Assembly: GCA_024404025.1 (NCBI GenBank)
Contig: JAKSQP010000006.1
Span: 57,249 to 121,248, forward strand
Direction of reading: 5' to 3'
Source: Clostridia bacterium
GTDB taxonomy: Bacteria; Bacillota; Clostridia; Oscillospirales; Acutalibacteraceae
Length of the DNA stretch: 64,000 nucleotides
Below, piece after piece: positions 44,153 to 53,625 of this stretch (its first letter is position 1; each line of letters opens with the position of its first letter). The notes beneath the pieces are model-generated. The model searched no databases, was not told the DNA's origin, and saw only the letters and a program-made list of their open reading frames with translations. A program made the position numbers and the translations under genes.

Positions 44153-46012
44153 ATGCTTATAAAAATAATTGCGATTTTTTCCGCATTTATAATGATTTTT
44201 GTTAATCTTTTTACTTCCGAAACCCCAAAAGCAGAAAGCGGTGACATTATGATCGAAGAAAAGCCTGCCGCAAACGCTCTTCACACTTATGATGAGCTGA
44301 ACGGAGCTGCCGGCTCAAAATTCTATATTGAACGCCCGAAAGAGGATGCGCTGAATACCGTAAACGGCTCCGATTTCGGAATGAGCGCCGGAAATGACGA
44401 TAATTATGAGGCTTTCAAGGCTGCGCTTGACTATTGCAGGACTCACAGCGGCACACAGCTGAAGCTTGAAAACGGAATTTATAATGTAAAAAATAAAGCG
44501 ACCCTTGAGCTTAAAGATTTTAAGGATATTCTCATCGACGGCTGCGGCGCATCACTAGTTTTCTCGAATGTTGTCAGCGGTTTCAGCGTTTCCGGCTGCG
44601 ACTGCGTTGAAATCAGAAATCTGAAATTTGACTGGGACTGGGATTCAAAACCGCTTTCTGACATTGTCACCGTTACCAATGCGAATCCCGGAAATAAAGA
44701 GCTGGATTTGATTTTCCGTGACAGAGAAGCCGATGAAAACACGATTTTTGCCGCAATCACTCAATGCGACCCGGAAACATTTACATACGGCGCAAAAAGA
44801 GGCACACGGGAAGATTATATCTATCAGCACCCCGAATGTATCGTATCCGCAGCCAAAACGGATAAAAACACTCTTCACATCAGGCACAACGGCTCTTTTT
44901 CCGATTTAAAAAACGGTGAAGTCTACATCCTCAGGCACTATGTTTATGACACGGCATTTATGGGTATTTCCGCAAGCAGAAACATAACCGTTAACGGCAT
45001 TTCGCTTTACGGCTATCCCGGCTCCGGCTTTATTGTTAACGGCAAGGCTTCGCATTTTCAGATCATCAACAGCTATATAGGCATAAATCCCGAATATAAA
45101 GATACACGCCATACCTCGCTCGGAGCGGACGCAATTCATATCGTAAATACCGACGGCTGCTTCAACATTGAAAACAACGATATCAGCGGTCAGGGCGATG
45201 ATGCGCTTAATGTTCATGACGGGCTCGGCTGCGCAGATGAAATCATCGCAAACAAAATCAAGCTTACCGCAAGCGCATTTCTTGTTGAAGTCGGCGACAC
45301 GCTGGGATTCCGTGATCAAAAATTCAATGAAACGGATATAACCGCAACCGTCATTGCAAAAGAGCAGCTGCCCGGAAACTGCTGCCTGCTTACATTTGAC
45401 AAGGATCTCGAAGGCATCGTCGGCAAAGATTATATTGCTTTCAGTTTGGAATATGACAGCGGTAATTATACTATACGCAATAACTATATCCACGAAAACA
45501 GAGCAAGAGGATTTTTACTTCAGTCATCAAACGGCCTTTGCGAGAATAACACATTTTATAAGCTCGATATGCAGGCAATAAAGGTCGTTATGGACATCAG
45601 CCGCGGTCTGTGGTATGAAGGCACGGGCGTTGACAGACTTGTTATAAGAAACAACAAATTTGAACTATGCACATACGCAAGAGGCGGAGAGGTCATAACC
45701 ATCGACACCAATCTTGACGGCAAAACCGCCGTTTCTCAGCCCTTTACAAATATTGAGATCACGGATAATACTTTTGTTGACTTTCCGCAATATGTTCTCA
45801 AAGCAAACAATATCAACGGACTTGTTTTCAAGAATAATACCATTAACACGGGCAGCACATTTGAGCGTGAATTCATCAGAGGCAAGTCCCTGTTCGGACA
45901 GTACTGTTCAAACATAACCTTTGAAAATAATGACTACACACCCAACATCAAGCAGATAGCCAAAGCAGAAAAAATCAGAACATGGGCTGAAATCAATTCA
46001 CAGCTGCTGTAA
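44153..46012 (+). CDS. Secreted right-handed beta-helix protein, GH110-like
   Basis: A 619-residue protein with an N-terminal signal or anchor (about 1-23) and a long parallel beta-helix with N-rich turns (NLKFDWDWD, ENNDISGQGDDALNVHDGLG, NYTIRNNYIHENRARGFLL). The GDDALNVH segment recalls the DDAINVHG motif of GH110 exo-alpha-1,3-galactosidases, so a glycosidase acting on galactosylated glycans is possible. AAAGGAG precedes the ATG. It lies between two T-box units but has no T-box itself, and relation to them is doubtful. Confidence 0.75.
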   Translation: MLIKIIAIFSAFIMIFVNLFTSETPKAESGDIMIEEKPAANALHTYDELNGAAGSKFYIERPKEDALNTVNGSDFGMSAGNDDNYEAFKAALDYCRTHSGTQLKLENGIYNVKNKATLELKDFKDILIDGCGASLVFSNVVSGFSVSGCDCVEIRNLKFDWDWDSKPLSDIVTVTNANPGNKELDLIFRDREADENTIFAAITQCDPETFTYGAKRGTREDYIYQHPECIVSAAKTDKNTLHIRHNGSFSDLKNGEVYILRHYVYDTAFMGISASRNITVNGISLYGYPGSGFIVNGKASHFQIINSYIGINPEYKDTRHTSLGADAIHIVNTDGCFNIENNDISGQGDDALNVHDGLGCADEIIANKIKLTASAFLVEVGDTLGFRDQKFNETDITATVIAKEQLPGNCCLLTFDKDLEGIVGKDYIAFSLEYDSGNYTIRNNYIHENRARGFLLQSSNGLCENNTFYKLDMQAIKVVMDISRGLWYEGTGVDRLVIRNNKFELCTYARGGEVITIDTNLDGKTAVSQPFTNIEITDNTFVDFPQYVLKANNINGLVFKNNTINTGSTFEREFIRGKSLFGQYCSNITFENNDYTPNIKQIAKAEKIRTWAEINSQLL

Positions 46013-46094
46013 TTCATTTTTAAACCATATTCTTTTTTGTGCAATTTTTTGAAATAATTTCGTTTTTTTATATTAAATATATTATAAAATGGCA

Positions 46095-46123
46095 TTGACT
46101 TAATTGTGCAATTATGTTAACAT
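46095..46123 (+). promoter_or_regulatory. Promoter of the Leu T-box operon
   Basis: TTGACT, 17 bases, TAACAT. Confidence 0.6.
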
Positions 46124-46139
46124 ATCTGCATATTGGAAA

Positions 46140-46402
46140 TGCAATGACGGAATTATTATCTGACTTTTAAGCATTCAGAGAGCCGATGGGCGGTGAAAAT
46201 CGGTATGCAAAGCCTGATAAGTCTCCTTCCCGAGCAGGCTTCCGGAAAATCGAAAGATGAAGTAAGGAAGCACGGAATTGCCCCGTTATCTTGGCAAAAA
46301 GCTTGTCAGAGCTTTATGAGTGGCCGGTTTCCGGCAATCAGGGTGGTACCACGGATTAAATTCGTCCCTGAGGTCAATTAAAGTGACCTCGGGGATTTTT
46401 TA
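46140..46402 (+). promoter_or_regulatory. T-box leader 3, specifier probably CTC (Leu)
   Basis: AGAGAGCCGATGGGCGG and the CCGAT/ATCGG pair form stem I. Counting four bases back from CCGAGC, as in leaders 1 and 2, gives CTC (46223-46225), leucine; the base after it is C where a purine is usual, so GTC is not excluded. The T-box AGGGTGGTACCACGG is at 46340-46354 and the terminator GTCCCTGAGGTCA/TGACCTCGGGGAT plus T6 ends at 46402. Outside the core it is unlike the other two leaders. Confidence 0.85.
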
Positions 46403-46435
46403 TTTTCCGGGTCCGAAGCGAAAGGAAAAATACTT

Positions 46436-47824
46436 ATGAAAAAAATCAGCATCTGCGACATGACCCTCTGCCCCTCAAAGGGAACATACAGCTTCAAGGA
46501 AAAAATCGAAATTGCCCGTCAGCTCGGCAATCTCGGAGTTGATGTTATTGAAATTCCCGAAATAGTCAATGTCAGAACCGATGCGCTTTTAGTAAAGACC
46601 GTTTCTTCGTTTGTTAAAAAGAGCATAATTTCCGTTGAAGCCGGCGGCACGGAGGAAGGCGTTAACAACGCTGCTTCCGCCCTTATCAACACAGCTATGC
46701 CGAGAATCAGAATCTCTCTGCCGGTTTCAACAGTAGGAATGGAATACGGTTATCATAAAAAAGCTCAAAAAATGCTTGATTTGATTTCAAAAATCGTTTC
46801 TTATGCAAAAGAAAAATGCGATGATATTGAATTCTGCGCTCTCGATTCAACAAGAGCCGAAGCGGGATTTCTGCCGAAGGTTGCAAAAGCGGCAATCGAA
46901 GCAGGCGCAAAAACATTTACCGTCTGCGACAGCGAAGGCATTATGATGCCCGATGAATTTGCTTCTTTCGTTGCCGAATTCATCAGGGAAGCGGAAATAA
47001 GCGAGGAAACAACCGTCGGCGTTATGTGCAAGGACAGCAACGGTCTCGCTGCGGCATCTGCGATCCTTGCCGTTAAAAACGGCGCAAGTGCCGTTAAAAC
47101 AGCATCCGGCAGCGATGTGACCGATCTTTCCACCTTTGCAGGCATCATCAAAAATTGCGGCACGGACTGCGGCTTCTGCTCAGGACTTAAAACAACACAG
47201 CTCGGCAGAATCATCAGCCAGATAAAGAGATTCTCAAACGGCGCTGCCGTCGAAAAGGAGCCGGCATCAACAATTTCAACCGAAAATTCCATCAGACTTG
47301 ATTCAAAAGACGGCATTGACGCCGTTATCGCCGCAGTCAGAATGCTCGGCTATGACCTTTCCGCAGAAGACGAAACAAAGGTCTTTGAAGAATTTCGCAG
47401 AGTTGCGGAAAAGAAAACAGTCGGCGCAAAAGAGCTTGATGCAATCGTCGCTTCGGCCTCTCTTCAGGTTCCTGCGGCATATAAGCTCATCAGTTATTTT
47501 GTTTCATCCGGCAACATTATTTCCTCATCCGCCCAGATAAAGCTTGAAAGAGACGGCAGAGAAATCAACGGAATCTGCATGGGCGACGGCCCGATTGATG
47601 CCGCTTTCATAACAATAGAGCAGATGATCGGCCATCACTATGAGCTTGATGATTTTCAGATTCAGGCTGTTACCGAAGGAAAAGAAGCTATGGGCTCCGC
47701 TATCGTTAAGCTGCGCAACAACGGCAAGCTCTATTCCGGCAACGGAATTTCAACCGACATTCTCGGCGCAAGCATAAGAGCATATCTTAACGCTCTTAAC
47801 AAAATCGTTTACGAGGAGGCATAA
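46436..47824 (+). CDS. LeuA-like HMGL-family protein lacking catalytic and metal residues
   Basis: A 462-residue homologue of 2-isopropylmalate synthase with a TIM barrel (about 1-270) and a complete LeuA allosteric/dimer domain (about 340-460; GDGPIDAAFITIEQ, AVTEGKEAMGSA, STDILGASIRAYLNALN). The barrel's TLRDG motif, which supplies catalytic Arg and a metal Asp, is TLCPS (residues 10-14), and the metal motif HxH is MCK (197-199). It therefore should not work as a standard synthase. Leu-type T-box control and an intact leucine-binding domain suggest a sensory or altered role. ilvE-type genes are nearby. Confidence 0.85.
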   Translation: MKKISICDMTLCPSKGTYSFKEKIEIARQLGNLGVDVIEIPEIVNVRTDALLVKTVSSFVKKSIISVEAGGTEEGVNNAASALINTAMPRIRISLPVSTVGMEYGYHKKAQKMLDLISKIVSYAKEKCDDIEFCALDSTRAEAGFLPKVAKAAIEAGAKTFTVCDSEGIMMPDEFASFVAEFIREAEISEETTVGVMCKDSNGLAAASAILAVKNGASAVKTASGSDVTDLSTFAGIIKNCGTDCGFCSGLKTTQLGRIISQIKRFSNGAAVEKEPASTISTENSIRLDSKDGIDAVIAAVRMLGYDLSAEDETKVFEEFRRVAEKKTVGAKELDAIVASASLQVPAAYKLISYFVSSGNIISSSAQIKLERDGREINGICMGDGPIDAAFITIEQMIGHHYELDDFQIQAVTEGKEAMGSAIVKLRNNGKLYSGNGISTDILGASIRAYLNALNKIVYEEA

Positions 47825-47826
47825 GA

Positions 47827-50349
47827 ATGAAACTCTCCTTTTCAACAAAAGGCTGGCACGATAATTCTTTTGAAGAATTCTGCGACATAGCCAACAATAT
47901 GGGCTTTTGCGGAATCGAAATTCACGACACCCGCAACAGTATGTTCACAAGCTCCGACGGAGCGTTCTATGATTATACCGCAGCCTCAACGGTCAGAAGA
48001 CTCAACGACATGAAGCTTTCCATCCCCTGCATTGATGCCATCTGCGATTCGGGCAGCAAAGAAGAAAGAGAAACCGCTTTTGAAGAGGTTACAAAGTGCA
48101 TCCGCATAGCCTCTGCCCTCGGCATACCCTGCGTACGCCTTAAGGTTTACGGAACGGACATTGAAAAAGCCTGCGCAGATTTGAGAGAATTTCTCAACGA
48201 AATCATCGGATTTGCCCGCTCATCGGAGGTTACCGTTCTTCTTGAAACATCGGGAATATTCAGCAACACGGCTCTTCTTCGTGATATTCTCAATGAATAT
48301 GCCGACGAAAGCGTAGCCGCTCTCTGGGATATGTATTCAACTTTCTTCAAGGGCGGCGAAACCGCAGAGCAGACGATTACCAACCTCGGAGCCTATGTAA
48401 GACACGCTCACATCAAGGATGCGATCAAAAACGACGAAGGCACGGAATACTGCCTTATGGGCGAGGGCGACCTGCCGATTGACGAAATGATTCTCGCTCT
48501 GCGTTCAGTCAACTATAACGGCTTTGTTTCGCTTGAATGGGATCCCGACTGGTGCCCCGAAATTGATGATATGGAAATCATCTTTTCGCAGTTTGCCGGC
48601 TATATGCATCAGTTCAGCGACACGGAAAGTGCAGAGCCGACCCTTTACAGCAACAAAACTCATACCGGAAAATTCGTGTGGAAAAAAGAGCTTCTCATCA
48701 ATCACACCTTCCCCCAGGTGCTTGATACGATGGTTAAAGAATTCCCCGACCAGTATGCTTTTAAATACACTACTCTCGACTACACAAGAACATATAAGGA
48801 ATTCAGAGACGATGTTGATGAATTCGCCCGTTCGCTCATTGCACTCGGCGTAAAGAAAGGCTCCCATGTTGCGGTTTGGGCAACAAACATTCCGCAGTGG
48901 TACATTGCTTTCTGGGCAGCAACCAAAATCGGCGCCGTTCTTGTAACGGTCAACACCGCTTATAAGATTGCCGAAGCCGAATATCTTTTCAGGCAGAGCG
49001 ATACCCACACTCTTATTATGATCGAAAACTGCCGTGATTCCGATTATTCCGGAATTATGTCGGAGCTCTGCCCCGAGCTTGAAACAACAAAAGCCGGAGA
49101 GCCGCTCCATTGCCGCCGTCTCCCCTTCCTGCGCAACATCATAACAGTCGGCTTCAAAAAGAAAGGCTGTTTAAGCTGGGACGATGCGATCGAAAGAGCA
49201 AACGAAGTGCCTCTTGACGAGGTTTACCGTATGGCAGCCGCAGTCAGCAAAGACGATGTCTGCAATATGCAGTATACCTCCGGCACAACGGGCTTCCCCA
49301 AGGGCGTTATGCTCACTCATTATAATGTTGTCAACAACGGCAAGAATATCGGCGACAGAATGGATCTTTCAACAGCCGACAGAATGATGATCCAGGTGCC
49401 GATGTTCCATTGCTTCGGCATGGTACTTGCGATGACGGCGAGCATGACCCACGGCGCAACGCTTCATCCCCTGCCTTATTTCAGCCCGAAATCGTCCCTT
49501 GCCTGCATTAATTCCGAGCATATAACAGCTTTTCACGGCGTTCCCACAATGTTCATTGCAATGCTCGAGCACGAAGATTTCCCGAACACCGATTTCTCAT
49601 ATATGAGAACCGGTATTATGGCGGGAAGCCCCTGCCCGATATCCGTTATGCAGGATGTTGTTGACAAAATGAATATGAAGGAAATAACGATCGTTTACGG
49701 CCAGACGGAATCCTCGCCCGGATGCACAATGAGTTCAACCGATGATCCTCTTGAAACAAGAGTAAACACCGTCGGCAGACCCCTTCCCGAAATCGAATGC
49801 AAAATCGTTGACCCCGAAACCGGCGAAGACTGCCCCGATAATGTCACCGGCGAATTCGTTGCAAGAGGCTATAACATTATGAAAGGCTATTACAAAATGC
49901 CGAAAGCAACCGCAGCTGCAATTGACGCAGAAGGCTGGCTTCACACGGGCGACCTTGCGTGCAGAATTCCCGACGGCAATTTCAAAATCACGGGCAGACT
50001 CAAAGATATGATTATCCGCGGCGGCGAAAATGTTTATCCGAAAGAAATAGAAGAATTCATCTATACTCATCCGAAGGTCAGGGATGTTCAGGTTATCGGC
50101 GTTCCCGATGAGCAATACGGCGAAGAAATCATGGCGTGCATAATCCTTAAGGACGGCGAAGAGATGACCGAAAACGAAATGAAGGATTATATCGCAGCGA
50201 ATATGGCCCGCCACAAGGTTCCGAGATATATTGATTTTGTTTCGGAATTCCCGATGAACGTTGCGGGAAAGATTCTCAAATATAAGATGCGTGAGGATGC
50301 TGTTAAGAAATTCGGACTTCAGAAAGCAGACAGCGTGGTAACGGCATAA
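47827..50349 (+). CDS. Fusion of xylose-isomerase-like TIM barrel and acyl-CoA synthetase
   Basis: An 840-residue two-domain protein. Residues 1-265 form a sugar-isomerase/AP-endonuclease-2-like barrel (GFCGIEIHDTRN, LLETSG, HIKDA, FVSLEWD). Residues 285-840 form an AMP-forming acyl-CoA synthetase (YTSGTTGFPKGVMLTH, YGQTESSPG, LHTGDL, MIIRGGENVYPKEIE, catalytic Lys in AGKILKYK). The synthetase belongs to a FadD/AMP-ligase subgroup different from the two HTH-cupin fusions. It starts two bases after the LeuA-like gene. An organic acid related to leucine, such as isovalerate, is a reasonable guess for substrate. Confidence 0.88.
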   Translation: MKLSFSTKGWHDNSFEEFCDIANNMGFCGIEIHDTRNSMFTSSDGAFYDYTAASTVRRLNDMKLSIPCIDAICDSGSKEERETAFEEVTKCIRIASALGIPCVRLKVYGTDIEKACADLREFLNEIIGFARSSEVTVLLETSGIFSNTALLRDILNEYADESVAALWDMYSTFFKGGETAEQTITNLGAYVRHAHIKDAIKNDEGTEYCLMGEGDLPIDEMILALRSVNYNGFVSLEWDPDWCPEIDDMEIIFSQFAGYMHQFSDTESAEPTLYSNKTHTGKFVWKKELLINHTFPQVLDTMVKEFPDQYAFKYTTLDYTRTYKEFRDDVDEFARSLIALGVKKGSHVAVWATNIPQWYIAFWAATKIGAVLVTVNTAYKIAEAEYLFRQSDTHTLIMIENCRDSDYSGIMSELCPELETTKAGEPLHCRRLPFLRNIITVGFKKKGCLSWDDAIERANEVPLDEVYRMAAAVSKDDVCNMQYTSGTTGFPKGVMLTHYNVVNNGKNIGDRMDLSTADRMMIQVPMFHCFGMVLAMTASMTHGATLHPLPYFSPKSSLACINSEHITAFHGVPTMFIAMLEHEDFPNTDFSYMRTGIMAGSPCPISVMQDVVDKMNMKEITIVYGQTESSPGCTMSSTDDPLETRVNTVGRPLPEIECKIVDPETGEDCPDNVTGEFVARGYNIMKGYYKMPKATAAAIDAEGWLHTGDLACRIPDGNFKITGRLKDMIIRGGENVYPKEIEEFIYTHPKVRDVQVIGVPDEQYGEEIMACIILKDGEEMTENEMKDYIAANMARHKVPRYIDFVSEFPMNVAGKILKYKMREDAVKKFGLQKADSVVTA

Positions 50350-51152
50350 TGAAAAACGGATATTATATCATAGATTCTCATTGCCATATCTACCCCGAAA
50401 AAATCGCTTCAAAAGCGATTGCGGGAACAGATAATTTTTACAGCACGGTTTCCGTCGGCGAGGGCACGGCAAGCGAGCTCGCTTCGGGCATAATCTCCGC
50501 AGGAGTTGATCATTTTATCGTGCAGTCCGTTGCAACAACGGCAAAGCAGGTCAGAAGCATCAATGAGTTTATCGCAAATGTTGTTTCTGAAAATCCCGAA
50601 ACCTTCACGGGTCTCGGAACGCTCTATCCCGACACTCCCGACATTGCCGGCGATTATGAGCATTTGAGAAGCCTCGGTCTTAAGGGCGTTAAGCTTCATC
50701 CCGACATTCAGAATTTCAAAATCGACGATTACCGATGCCTCAAAATTTATGAGCTTTGCGAAAGAGACGGCCTGCCGATTCTGATGCACACGGGCGACAG
50801 CAGATACGATAATTCAAACCCCAACCGTCTTCTGCCCGTTATGAGTATCTATACCGAGCTTACGGTTATCGGCGCTCATTTCGGCGGCTATTCCCTCTGG
50901 GAGGAAGCCAGCAAAAAACTCTGCGAGCTGCCGAATCTTTATGTTGACTGCTCCTCTGCCCTGCCGTTCATTTCAAAGGATATTGCCCTGCGCATCATTG
51001 AAAGATACGGAACAGACAGAATCCTTTTCGGCTCGGATTATCCGATGTGGTCGCCGCAAAAAGAAATCGATTCCGTTCTTTCTCTCGGACTTTCCGATGA
51101 GGATTATAAAAAGATATTCTCTGAAAACGCAAAGAAAGTTTTCAATATATGA
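50349..51152 (+). CDS. Amidohydrolase_2 (TIM-barrel metal hydrolase)
   Basis: A 267-residue metal-dependent hydrolase or decarboxylase of the amidohydrolase-2 group: metal-binding IDSHCHIYP at the N-terminus, VKLHPD, MHTGD, GAHFGG and GSDYPMW. Start overlaps the stop of the fusion gene (TAATG). The substrate is unknown; its place in the Leu-type T-box operon suggests it acts on the same organic acid route. Confidence 0.88.
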   Translation: MKNGYYIIDSHCHIYPEKIASKAIAGTDNFYSTVSVGEGTASELASGIISAGVDHFIVQSVATTAKQVRSINEFIANVVSENPETFTGLGTLYPDTPDIAGDYEHLRSLGLKGVKLHPDIQNFKIDDYRCLKIYELCERDGLPILMHTGDSRYDNSNPNRLLPVMSIYTELTVIGAHFGGYSLWEEASKKLCELPNLYVDCSSALPFISKDIALRIIERYGTDRILFGSDYPMWSPQKEIDSVLSLGLSDEDYKKIFSENAKKVFNI

Positions 51153-51157
51153 AAAAT

Positions 51158-51183
51158 CCCACTCGGCAGGAAAACCGAGTGGG
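51158..51183. terminator. Bidirectional terminator
   Basis: CCCACTCGG and CCGAGTGGG pair around CAGGAAAA, with A/T runs on both sides, between convergent genes. Confidence 0.88.
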
Positions 51184-51191
51184 TTATTTCT

Positions 51192-53624
51192 TTATAATGA
51201 GATATATTTTGCAAGAATCTTATTGATCTCTTGTCTGTTCTGCTCGGGAAAAGTATATTCAAAACGGCCATAGCTGCCTAAAATTTTTCCGGAATCGGAA
51301 TCATACACCATGCCTTGATTACCAAATCTTATTTTTATATTTCCTTTAAAGCCTCCGGTGCTTTCCTGCATTTTCGAACTTTTCATAAGGCTGTAAATTT
51401 CAAGACTGTCATCATTTGAAATTTCAACTTCCCTGCCCGAATTGTCGGTTACATAATATTTGATTTTTCCTCCCCAATACGGCATTTCTTCCGAGCCGTT
51501 TTTGAGAGAAACAACATTGTGATTAACCGTCACCTGATATGTTTTGGTTTTGCCGCCGTCATCGGCATTGAAATAAACCTTGCCGCCTTTCTCCGTCAGG
51601 CGGATATTATCAAAACCTTGCTGGTTTTCGGGCATAAAAACTTCGCTGTATTCATTTTTGCCGTCAATCACTTTAACCGTCAGAGTATAAAGTCCGGATG
51701 TCGGTCCGGAAAGAACCTGAATTGTTTCCTTAACGCCGTCATTATCATAATCAGTCGTTATTGAATCAATTATATCTTGAGATTCCATCCGCATAATATT
51801 CGTGGTCTGCACTTTCGTTGTTGACTTGTTTTCTTTTGAAGCCTTTGTATAGCCGTCATCAATTATAACTTCGGAAGCAGTTGTTGATTCCGACTCAACC
51901 GCAACGGTTGTGTATTCATCGTCTGCCTTTTGGCCGATATAATATTCCGGCTTATAATCCGCAGATGGATTTGAAGATATTATTTCACCCGTGGCGGAAT
52001 TCACACGAATATATAACGCAATCTTCTTTGTTTCGTATTCGTATTTTGTATATGTTATCATACCCGTTTTTTCATCAAAATCGGTTTGATAAACATATCT
52101 TATGCCGTTTTCAATAGCTTCATAGCTGCCGATCGGATCATTGAAATTATATCTCTTTGTTATAACAGCAGTCTTCGATTCATCAATTCCGTAATCGGAA
52201 AGGAGCTTATGTTCAACCTGGCTGTATGAGCAGATTTCTGCCTTTCTGCCTATTGAATCAAGATATTTTTGAGCCTGCTCCGTTTCTTGTTCCCACATTG
52301 ATTGATAATCTTTTTCCGTCGGATTTAATGCTCTGTACTGATATTTTACAGGGAATAATTTTTTTATATCTTTGACATAATCCGAGCCGTCTCCCGGTGC
52401 GAAAAGCCTCCGTTCGCCGGTCTTCTTATCAACGGTTATGACCGCAGGGTTTGAGCCTCCGCTGATTCCGGCAAAATATCCGTTCTGGAATCCGAAACCT
52501 TCATACGAAACATAAGCGTAGATTTTCTTTTCGTTTTCTTTTTCTTCCGCTCCGTAAATAACATATCCCGCCGTACTGCATTCTCCGAGCATATCTTTAT
52601 CTTTAATATAAGTATCAACAATTGCATTATAAACGCTCTGCTTTTCTTCTTCTTCAGGATTATAATCAACGATTCCCGCCTGAAAAATTTTGTTTTCTTT
52701 TCTGCTTGTTGTGAAACAGACGGCAACAACAATTGAAGCAATGATTGCGGCAATTATAATCCACAATGCGGGCTTTTTATAGTTCAGAGCGGATTTTATC
52801 CTCTGCTTAACGCCGACCTCTCCGAATGCCAGCGGACACGCCAAAACGGATTTCTGCCGTTTGCTGAATTCAAGAAGCGTCTGCGAATAATCGGCAATTT
52901 CTTCTGCAGACATATCTCTGATAACCTTTTCATCGCAGGCAAGCTCAATATCACGGCAGAGGAAAATATAAGCCACCCAGACAGCGGGATTGAACCAGTA
53001 AACAGCCAAAATCAGATAGCCCAAAGGCTTCCACCAATGATCGTGCCTTTTCAGATGAGCATTTTCATGAGCGAGAATGCAATCAAGTTTTGCTTTATCA
53101 ACATAAGACGGAACATAAATTTTCGGCTTGAAAACTCCGAAAATAAATGCGGAATCAACATAATCGCAGAAATAAACGCCGTCATTTATTTTAATTGAAG
53201 CTTTAAGTTTTCTTCTCATTTTTATATAGCTTGCAGCAGCGGCGGCAAGCATAACTATTATACCGGCAACCCAAATAATGAAATACACGGTGTTAAGCGC
53301 ATCCGCAAGGTCAAAATCACGCGGCAGACCGGCCATCTGCGAAACAGCTGCGGATCCCTGCGTAAACGAATCCGCCGTTCCGACAGGCGCAGGATCAAAA
53401 ATATTAACAACATTTCCGGAGTCAATAATATTCATTCTCGGCAAAAGGCCCGCAAACGATTCGAGCGGAATGGGAAAAATCAAACGCAAACCGACAACAG
53501 CCCAAAGAACGCAGTTTATCCATTTGGGTGCTTTTCTGAAAATGAATCTGTAAGCCATCACTGCGGCAACAAGTAATAAAACAGGAATGCTAATATTCAA
53601 AATATAATGGAAAACAGCCGTCAT
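51192..53624 (-). CDS. M56-family (BlaR1/MecR1-type) membrane metallopeptidase
   Basis: About 810 residues. The N-terminal half has four membrane helices and the zinc motif HENAH (about residue 190) with LKRHDHWW, typical of BlaR1-type signalling proteases that cleave the paired repressor. The external C-terminal half (about 330-810) is not a penicillin-binding domain; it has repeated beta segments including a calcium-loop-like DYDNDGVKE. The signal sensed is therefore not obviously a beta-lactam. I start it at 53624, after GGAGG, two bases after the BlaI stop. Confidence 0.88.
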   Translation of the reverse strand: MTAVFHYILNISIPVLLLVAAVMAYRFIFRKAPKWINCVLWAVVGLRLIFPIPLESFAGLLPRMNIIDSGNVVNIFDPAPVGTADSFTQGSAAVSQMAGLPRDFDLADALNTVYFIIWVAGIIVMLAAAAASYIKMRRKLKASIKINDGVYFCDYVDSAFIFGVFKPKIYVPSYVDKAKLDCILAHENAHLKRHDHWWKPLGYLILAVYWFNPAVWVAYIFLCRDIELACDEKVIRDMSAEEIADYSQTLLEFSKRQKSVLACPLAFGEVGVKQRIKSALNYKKPALWIIIAAIIASIVVAVCFTTSRKENKIFQAGIVDYNPEEEEKQSVYNAIVDTYIKDKDMLGECSTAGYVIYGAEEKENEKKIYAYVSYEGFGFQNGYFAGISGGSNPAVITVDKKTGERRLFAPGDGSDYVKDIKKLFPVKYQYRALNPTEKDYQSMWEQETEQAQKYLDSIGRKAEICSYSQVEHKLLSDYGIDESKTAVITKRYNFNDPIGSYEAIENGIRYVYQTDFDEKTGMITYTKYEYETKKIALYIRVNSATGEIISSNPSADYKPEYYIGQKADDEYTTVAVESESTTASEVIIDDGYTKASKENKSTTKVQTTNIMRMESQDIIDSITTDYDNDGVKETIQVLSGPTSGLYTLTVKVIDGKNEYSEVFMPENQQGFDNIRLTEKGGKVYFNADDGGKTKTYQVTVNHNVVSLKNGSEEMPYWGGKIKYYVTDNSGREVEISNDDSLEIYSLMKSSKMQESTGGFKGNIKIRFGNQGMVYDSDSGKILGSYGRFEYTFPEQNRQEINKILAKYISL

Positions 53625-53625
53625 A

